Source: Synaphobranchus kaupii (taxonomy: Eukaryota; Chordata; Actinopteri; Anguilliformes; Synaphobranchidae). From it: a stretch of DNA of 64,000 nucleotides. A program made the translations under genes and the position numbers. Location of the stretch: assembly GCA_029718625.1 (NCBI GenBank), contig CM056379.1, forward strand, positions 65,499,626 to 65,563,625. Reading direction: 5' to 3'. The notes below the pieces were generated by a model. The model did no database searches, was not told the DNA's origin, and saw only the letters and a program-made list of their open reading frames with translations. This document shows positions 57,488 to 64,000 of the stretch, in pieces; position 1 is the stretch's first letter, and the number at the start of each line of letters is the position of its first letter.

Positions 57488-58797
57488 CAGATTTACATTA
57501 CATTACATTACATTACATTTATTTAGCAGACGCTTTTATCCAAAGCGACGTACAGTAAGTGCGTACAGAGACATCATCATCATTACAGAACAGACAAGGC
57601 AAAGCACATCCTTTGCATAATGTAGCAGCTATCCCTAGCAATGAACGTTGACTGTAGTTCACAGTAAGCTGTGGGCAAATCAGCAACACCACACTTTCAT
57701 TCCAAATACTATTATAAACTATACTATTATAAACCATTCCAAATACTATTATAAACTATGCTATTATAAACCATTCCAAAATACTATTATAAACTATACT
57801 ATTATAAACCATTCCAAATACTATTATAAACTGTGCTATTATAAACCATTCCAAATACTATTATAAACTATAATAAACAAACAGGAAAACACAGGGAACA
57901 GGGAACTGATATTCCTAGGTGAGGATATCAGTCAAGGTGGAGTCTGAAGAGGTGTGTCTTCAGGCCTCGACGGAATGCAGGCAGGGTTGGAGTAGAACGT
58001 AGGGGAATGGGAAGTTCATTCCACCACTGAGGTGCTAATGTGGAAAAACTCCGCAGTCGGGACAAGCGAGAGCCTTTGACACGGAGGGGGGGAAGTGCCA
58101 GTCGCCCTGCTGTAGAAGAGCGAAGTGGTCGAGCAGGAACATAGTTCTGGATTAAGTCCTGCAGGTAGGCGGGGCCTGTCCTATTTGCTGCAGTGTAGGC
58201 CAGGGTCAGAACTTTGAACCTGATCCTGGCTGCAACTGGCAGCCAGTGGAGAGACCTCAGCAGGGGGGTTACGTGGGAAAATTTCGGGAGGTTGAACACA
58301 AGCCGGGCAGCTGCATTCTGGATGAGTTGAAGAGGCAGAATGGCGCAGGCCGGTAGGCTTGCGAGCAGGGAGTTGCAGTAGTCCAGGCGTGAGGTGACCA
58401 TGGTCTGGACAAGAAGCTGGGTGGAGTAGGTGGTCAGGTACGGTCGAATCCTCCTGATGTTGTACAGGAGGAACCTGCAGGACCGTGCCGTCGCCCTGAT
58501 GTGCTCTTTGAAGTCCAGCCGGTCGTCCAGGACCACCCCCAGGTTCCTTGCAGAGCGGGAGGCAGCCACCACGGTCCCATCAACGGTGATGGAGAGGTCA
58601 TGTAGTGGGGAGGTCTTGTACGGCATGAAGAGGAGCTCTGTCTTGTCAAGGTTGAGCTTCAGGTGATGGGTAGCCATCCACTCAGAGATGTCAGTCAGAC
58701 AAGCAGATATCCTCTCCTTAACCTGTGGGGTAGAGGGAGGGAAAGAGAGGAAGAGTTGAGTATCAGATTTAGTTTTAGTTGAAGAGAGCGCACACAC
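57488..58797 (-). mobile_element. UnaL2-like L2-clade LINE, 3' part
   Basis: On the minus strand the frame from 58797 to 57928 (289 codons) covers the end of the reverse transcriptase and the C-terminal region: SDTQLFLSF, HHLKLNLDKTELLFMP, SARNLGVVLDDRLDF, LDYCNSLLASLP, QNAAARLVFNLPKFSHVTP and LHWLPVAARIRFK. The 3' untranslated part holds a 37-bp tandem repeat and ends with the hairpin CGCTTTGGATAAAAGCG (57531-57547), 'tctgctaaataaatg' and (TGTAA)n. This tail is the recognition element of eel UnaL2 (established knowledge). The 5' end is truncated. Confidence 0.9.
57697..57885. repeat. 37-bp tandem repeat in the LINE 3' region
   Basis: CCATTCCAAATACTATTATA recurs at 57697, 57734, 57771, 57809 and 57846, a 37-38 bp period. 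Confidence 0.92.
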
Positions 58798-58900
58798 TAA
58801 ACGCTGCTTTTAAGCTTTAGCTGTAGAGTGCACACAAATGCTGCTTTTGGCTTTAGCACAGTCAGAAAAACGAAATGTGCAAACATGCAATAGCCTAGAG

Positions 58901-59099
58901 CAGGGATGGGGAATCTTATCCAAAAAGGGCCGGTTGGTGTGGGTTTTTCTTTTAGCCCAAAGACACCTGATTCTACTTATCAAGGTCTTGATTGAAGATC
59001 ATGATCATGATGATCATGAAGATCAGGTGTCTTAGTACTAGGCTAAATCAAAAACGTGCACCCACACCGGCCCTTTTCGGGTAAGATTCCCCACCCCTG
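58901..59099. mobile_element. 199-bp hAT-type MITE, hairpin-forming
   Basis: CAGGGATGGGGAATCTTA at the left pairs with TAAGATTCCCCACCCCTG at the right. The element is nearly palindromic throughout, with 'gatcatgatcatgatgatcatg' at the centre. GCCTAGAG (58893-58900) and GCCTACAG (59100-59107) are an 8-bp target duplication with one mismatch. Confidence 0.88.
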
Positions 59100-59354
59100 G
59101 CCTACAGTAAGGCGGCTAGCCGTAGTAATATGCAATGAGCAACAAGCAAAGAGCGAACTGCAAACAGTAGCCAGCACCTTAATACTTTTCTGAGCTTGTG
59201 TGGTATTGCAGTGGCAAGCAAGCACATAAAAGGAGTTGACACCGATAATTTTAAGCAAAGATGACTGTTTTAGCCTTCTAGAATTCATTAATTATTTTTT
59301 TTAAAACAATATATGCAGAGGAGTAAGCAATATACAGAGAGGACAGAATGCAAC

Positions 59355-60054
59355 TGTAATGGGGAGTGTAAGATTCGGTGAACCAAACGCGACCGACAAG
59401 GATTTCTAAAAGCGTATCAAGAGAGATATGCCTCAAAACGCGGAAATAGCCGCACCAGGACTGGGATAACACAGGATCGGGAGCAAAACTTCCCTAGCAC
59501 AAGGCAAAACAAAGCAACCTCCAAAAAACAGCGAGAATAACTAACAAAAGAATCTCACGCACTAAATAATTAGGCGTAACAAGAGGTCGTGAAACAAAAC
59601 AAAAGAAACACCCCATATAAACGGACGAGAGAAAGAAAATGAAACTAGAACCTGTTACCTACAGCTCTAGGTGAAAACGAGCTGAACAAAAAGATATGGC
59701 AGAAGAGTACAAAGGATAAAGAGAGAAAGGAAAGAAAAATATTAAAATAAATCTCCTAACCGGAATTGCTGTGTTTCCTATTCGTACGAACCAGAAATGC
59801 AGCGACCGAATCTTTTACCTTATCGACTTCATTGTCAACATAGCAAAGACAATATCGAAGTGCGGAAATGTGGAAGTCCTGAGGTATTTATAGCCAACAG
59901 GAAACGCAAAACAGGTGCAAAGAATAATTGTCGGGCAAAACACGAATACCGGAACAGAGGCGGAAAAATCAGACGACGCCAAAAAGAAAGATGACTGCAG
60001 AAACAGCAGGGGCTGCAAATACCCATGACAGCAACCCAACCAGTGCAGGTCACA
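59355..60054 (-). mobile_element. Possible solo LTR, 700 bp
   Basis: On the minus strand it runs TGTGACCTGCACTGG ... CTTACACTCCCCATTACA, with a TATA box GGCTATAAATACC in the right direction near 59890. A partial second copy lies at 61425-61612. No target duplication was found (GCAAC left, ATATG right), so the ends are tentative. Confidence 0.45.
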
Positions 60055-60227
60055 ATATGTAGCAAAGCACATTCCCGAATTTTAAAACAAATCTAAATTT
60101 ATTTATATAGTAGCAATAGCAATTTTCACAATACGCTTTCAAAACTACAATAATTAGTGTCATCAGTTCCCAAAAGATTACTGAGTGTTCTTAAAAGGAA
60201 AGGTGATGTAACACAGCGGTAAACATG

Positions 60228-60437
60228 CCCCTGTCCCAACTTATTTGGGAAGTTGGGAAGTGTTGCAGGCATCAAATTTAGAATGAGCGTATATTTACAA
60301 AAAACAATAAAGTTGATTAGTTAAAACATTAAATACCTTGTATTGATCTCAATTGAATACAGGTCAAAAAGGATTTGCAAATCATTCCTTTCTGTTTTTA
60401 TTTTCATTTTATCCAACTTTTTTGGAATTGAGGTTTA
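60228..60437. mobile_element. Tc1/mariner-type end fragment
   Basis: 'cctgtcccaacttatttggg', 'gttgcaggcatcaaatttag', 'atttacaaaaaacaataaag' and 'tttttttggaattgaggttt' match the 3' portion of a widespread fish mariner-like family. One end only, non-coding. Confidence 0.65.
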
Positions 60438-60488
60438 TATTAATTGTGCATGGTTATAATATAATATGTTATAATATGTTTAGAAAAG

Positions 60489-60625
60489 ACTATTAGCATA
60501 CTGCATGTCACATAATCAACAGCACACAGCAAACAGCACACAGCCGCCAGTAGGCTACACAGTAGCTACACAGGAGACAGGACGCAGCAGACATGGCTCT
60601 GATTCAAGTGACGTGGAGAAGGCTA
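60489..60625 (+). repeat. Dispersed repeat shared with 10527-10680
   Basis: Same order of motifs as the earlier copy, ending with 'gattcaagtgacgtggagaaggctatgg'. Confidence 0.5.
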
Positions 60626-60974
60626 TGGCTAGAGATGGGCTGTGACCGAATACGACCCCTGTTCCCTGTCCCCTGTCCACTCAGACCCCTGCCGACTATG
60701 TGCCCTGTGCCCTCACTTTGCAAGCAGTGTGCGAAAGAAATCCTGAAAAACTATTTCCAAACTAGTGAGTTTGTAATATTTTTAAAAATAATAATAATTT
60801 TATTGAGAATATCAATCAGTTTACATATGACAATGGTTAGAAAGTGTAGATCATGAATGATGATAGAATTAACAAAAATAAAAAGAGAGTAGTTTGTAAT
60901 ATATCCCGCTCTTGTTCTACAAGTTCCGGTTTACTTACCGAAATTGTCGGATGAGTGCACAGTTCTGTGGATGG

Positions 60975-61140
60975 GTGCGTCCCAATACTCAAAAAATGCA
61001 CCCTCTTTTCCTCCTCTACTACCTCCTCTCCTCCTCCTGCCCCAGAAACGGATCTTTGTGTCCTAATCTAATGTTGCGGATTTCATATTAATTACATATT
61101 AATTGTTAAATCCCCTCAACAAAACCCCGGAAAAAAGGGT
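60975..61140. mobile_element. MITE related to 13561-13868, partial
   Basis: GGTGCGTCCCAATACTCAAA, then the CCTCCTCTACTACCTCC block and 'aaacggatctttgtgt'. It shows the most complete left end of the family in the window. The right half is missing. Confidence 0.6.
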
Positions 61141-61424
61141 TTCATCCTGGGATTTTAAGTGCCCCCATTTGTGAGAAACAGTCATCAACTCAAAAGTTTT
61201 TTTATGAAGTTGACTCAAGTATGCGCCCCCAAAGGGGTTAAGGGGTCTCGGCCACGCTTCTGTTCCCTCTAAGGTCTCTGCTGTGGCTGTGTTCCATTAC
61301 ATACTAGTACTAACTAACTAGTACATACTAACAAGTATGGTCGCCTTTTTTTGTCCCTTTGAGTGACAAGCATAAAAAGGAGATATAAAAAATGAATTTG
61401 TTCAACATAAAATGTTATGAGAAA

Positions 61425-61612
61425 TGTAAGGGGGAGTGTAAGGTTCGGAGAACCAAGCGCAACAACCAAGGGATCTGAAAGTGTATTTTGTGAGAAATAC
61501 ACCACTAAGCGGAGAGCTCCGCAGTAAAGGGAGAAATGAAACAAAAACAACGGGAATCAAAACCTCCCGGCATAAGCCAACACAAAACAACCCCAAAAGA
61601 CGGCAAACTCTG
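61425..61612 (-). mobile_element. Partial copy of the LTR at 59355
   Basis: TGTAAGGGGGAGTGTAAGGT, 'cggagaaccaagcg' and 'ggcataagccaacacaaaacaacc' follow the same order as 59355-59520. It is truncated on the right. Confidence 0.5.
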
Positions 61613-63520
61613 CGATCGCCATGACAGAGAAAGCACATTACATTGATTGTATTAGCAGGCTGAGAAATGTACTGCAGGGCCTAAAAATGGCCAAAGACTT
61701 AAAATTGTCCACTGGTGCAACAGCTCTGTCCTCACATGTGACAGGCTAATTGTGTCACCCTAGAGGACAAAAATATCACTCCAGAGATCATTATTAATTT
61801 TAAAATGATTTAAAACTAGTTTCACTGCGTATTTTTTGATTATTCCATAATCATTCAATTAGCCTTAAGTGATTTATTAACATTTTTACATTAGTGCTGT
61901 TTAAAAATAAAAAGGATAACACAGTGTGTGCTGCATTGAATGATGTTGAAAAATGTTTAATAACATGATAATTTAAGAAATGACCATTATGATTTTGCTT
62001 TTTTGTATTAATTTGAGACTAAAACTGACAGGAAGGATAATGACTTGAGCAGACAGGACAAGAAGATACAGGGAAAGGCTAAACGGTGATCCAAACAGAA
62101 GGGAGGGAAAGGCGCAGAAAGGAAAAAGACTGCATAGGTTCATATGCTTTCACTTTCATACACAGGATTCAGTAGTATTTCTGATTACAGTAACTGTAAA
62201 GATTACAGTTATAGACCTACATTCCACACTTATGAAGTGTTCCAATGACAGCACAAAATAATAGAGATAGTTAAGGTAAGACTAGGCATTCCCATGAAAT
62301 ACATAAGTCCGATTTGTAGTTATGGTTACCAAGAAAGGAAACGCGCCAATCTAAGAAAGGAAACTCACCAATCTGGATTGGCTTTTATTCAAAGAACATA
62401 CCAGTTTTTTCTCAGTTCAACAAATGCTTTTAACTCATTCAATGCCAGTGTTCAATATGGCAGCTGACATTCAAAATTTTTAGATTGATCCTGTCGATGT
62501 GCAAACTTCTAATAAAACAATTATTTTTCCTCTTGAACATAATTATTTGTTAATGAGGATAGATGGCACTAGATGACACACCTGATGGTTCAGTTCGCTA
62601 TTAGAGCAACGTCAAACAATATTAATGGTAATATAAATAATTTATTCAGTGCTTTTCAGTTTAGTTAACAGGACTCTTTGTTATGGCCACTCCCTGAATG
62701 ACAGCAACATAAAAAGGCACAGAGACGCGAGCTGCAATTAAAAGAAAAGAAGTTTGGTTAGGACAAGTCACGTATTAAATGACAAGTTTAATAATTATTT
62801 TAGTTTGGCGGTGAATGGATCTGCTTTATAAGCCTCAGTTTTCACAGTTACGTGCAGGCCTATAAACTCAGACATCACGTAGCCTACATACTGCGTATGA
62901 TATGGGGGAAAAAAGTCTAAAGCCGAGTGCAGGCTATTCCCATATAAAATTGTGCAATATGCTTGACTCAGAACAGAACGTGAACCAGAATTAAACAAAG
63001 AATTAATCATGAAATGTAGCCTAGTCAGATCGGCTAGCTAATGCTAATGTCGCTAGGCTATTTCTCTGACGAAGACATATAAATTAGGCTATTTACATTT
63101 TTCAAATGGTTTGTGAAATTCGTAGTTCCACCATAGTATGCCAATTTCTGCTGGCATATTTGGCATTCGACCTTTTTTGGATTGTCAGCGGTAATATTAA
63201 AATGTTTCCACACAGCTCACTGCTTTGACATCTTGTAACTTCAATGTCACAGACAAGTCACATGGAAGGCTGAACCACGCTAGCAGGCAGCGCATCCCTT
63301 GTACGTTCGATAAACTTCCAGGCGATTCAAAGCTCAATCAGTATTGAATAAACACTTATATGTTCACAAACATCCAGTAAACCATCCATTTTCTTCTTCT
63401 TTTTTGAGGGGGAAAAAATGTTTGGTTTTTTTTTTTGTTGTTGTTTTTTGAGGAAAAAAAACAAACTATTCGAATCTGAATTTAGGATCCGAATCCCAAT
63501 CCAACGAACAAAGCTTCGGA
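61613..63520. other. Gene-free stretch
   Basis: AT-rich sequence with no exon or transposon end that I can name. Confidence 0.4.
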
Positions 63521-63545
63521 GCTCCGAAGTATTCGGCTCAGCCCT
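63521..63545. repeat. Possible hAT-like right terminus
   Basis: TCCGAAGTATTCGGCTCAGCCCTA resembles an inverted TAGGGCTGAGCCGAATAC end of a fish hAT-like family. I did not find the matching left end. Confidence 0.3.
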
Positions 63546-64000
63546 ACATACTACGCAGTGTGACGCCAAAGTAGGCTATGTGTAGCCTGGCCGCCCTGGC
63601 CATGTGGCTTATACTATCTAGTGAGAAAAGCTATGTGAAGATCAGGAAGTCCTGAATCGTTATCCCGATTAATCGCTGCACGAGAAACCTGATGACAGCT
63701 GGATCGAAAAAGGACATACTAATTTTTAGTCAGTACCCAGCAACCACCATATTTTATTTATTATTATATACTGTATATTTTTTAAGCAAGTAGCAAATGT
63801 CAACAATACAGAGATGACAGAATTTTGCACAGAACCTGATTGCCGGCATCGTTCATGAACAAAGGCTTATGAGGGGTCGCGGTCATAGCAACACTCACAT
63901 TGGATATCAGTAGCAAAACCCCGCCCAAAATTCTTACCCAGATATGTTATGTGACTAGTGGAGCAGCCACAATACAACTCACCAATACCCCGCTCGCTTC
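63546..64000. other. Gene-free stretch to window end
   Basis: Nothing recognised. Confidence 0.4.

Noticed and set aside
57402..57620. ORF overlapping the TTACA repeats as a host exon
   Set aside because: It overlaps the tail of the UnaL2-like LINE.
60593..60856. ORF starting MALIQVTWRRLWLEM as a gene
   Set aside because: It begins in a dispersed repeat also present at 10527 and has no domain or splice signals.

Overview
This window looks like nuclear DNA of a ray-finned fish, probably a teleost. The only host gene I can name is the first coding exon of a vertebrate ARHGAP27-type RhoGAP. The rest is dominated by transposon families typical of teleosts: L2-clade LINEs with a TGTAA-repeat tail, Tc1-like elements including a Sleeping Beauty-like one, hAT elements, a piggyBac-like insertion, PIF/Harbinger-like elements, Ty3/Gypsy elements of the Sushi type and tRNA-derived SINEs. 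The UnaL2-type 3' tail was first described in eel but is shared by many fishes, so I do not name a species. A 500-base run of N at 5775-6274 is an assembly gap.

Layout. 1-1095 is an L2 LINE fragment, followed by repeats (1093-4110). A Harbinger-like copy starts at 4113 and is cut at 4894. A degenerate minus-strand Ty3/Gypsy element with a SINE inside fills 4895-9842. 9843-13885 holds small repeats and one doubtful orphan exon. A complete 1893-bp Harbinger-like element lies at 13886-15778. The SH3 exon of arhgap27 is at 17302-18216. Its following intron starts with a Tc1-like remnant split by an unclassified 2-kb insertion (18471-20500). A third Harbinger-like copy (20763-22065) and a second Gypsy fragment carrying a SINE (22141-24244) follow.

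24245-26130, 27873-32962 and 45807-46738 are three unrelated foldback elements whose inverted arms are built of tandem units. The largest carries PIF/Harbinger transposase remnants. A composite hAT insertion (26789-27746) lies between the first two. 34930-36822 is the inverted twin of the Harbinger-like element at 13886. Several Tc1-like MITEs and a Tc1 transposase remnant occupy 38245-40930. Two hAT elements with perfect 8-bp target duplications are at 41107-42922 and 49090-50200. An L2 LINE is at 43865-44945, a possible LTR at 48227-48901, and a 340-bp hairpin at 50745-51084. Two Tc1 elements follow, the second split by a Jockey-like LINE (52732-55001). A diverged repeat carrying a piggyBac-like insertion (55393-57400), an UnaL2-like LINE (57488-58797), a hAT MITE (58901-59099) and solo-LTR-like sequences (59355 onwards) come next. 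61630-64000 is mostly unannotated.

There is no operon or pathway logic here. The window is best read as a layered record of nested insertions, many with target duplications visible, inside or around one host gene intron.
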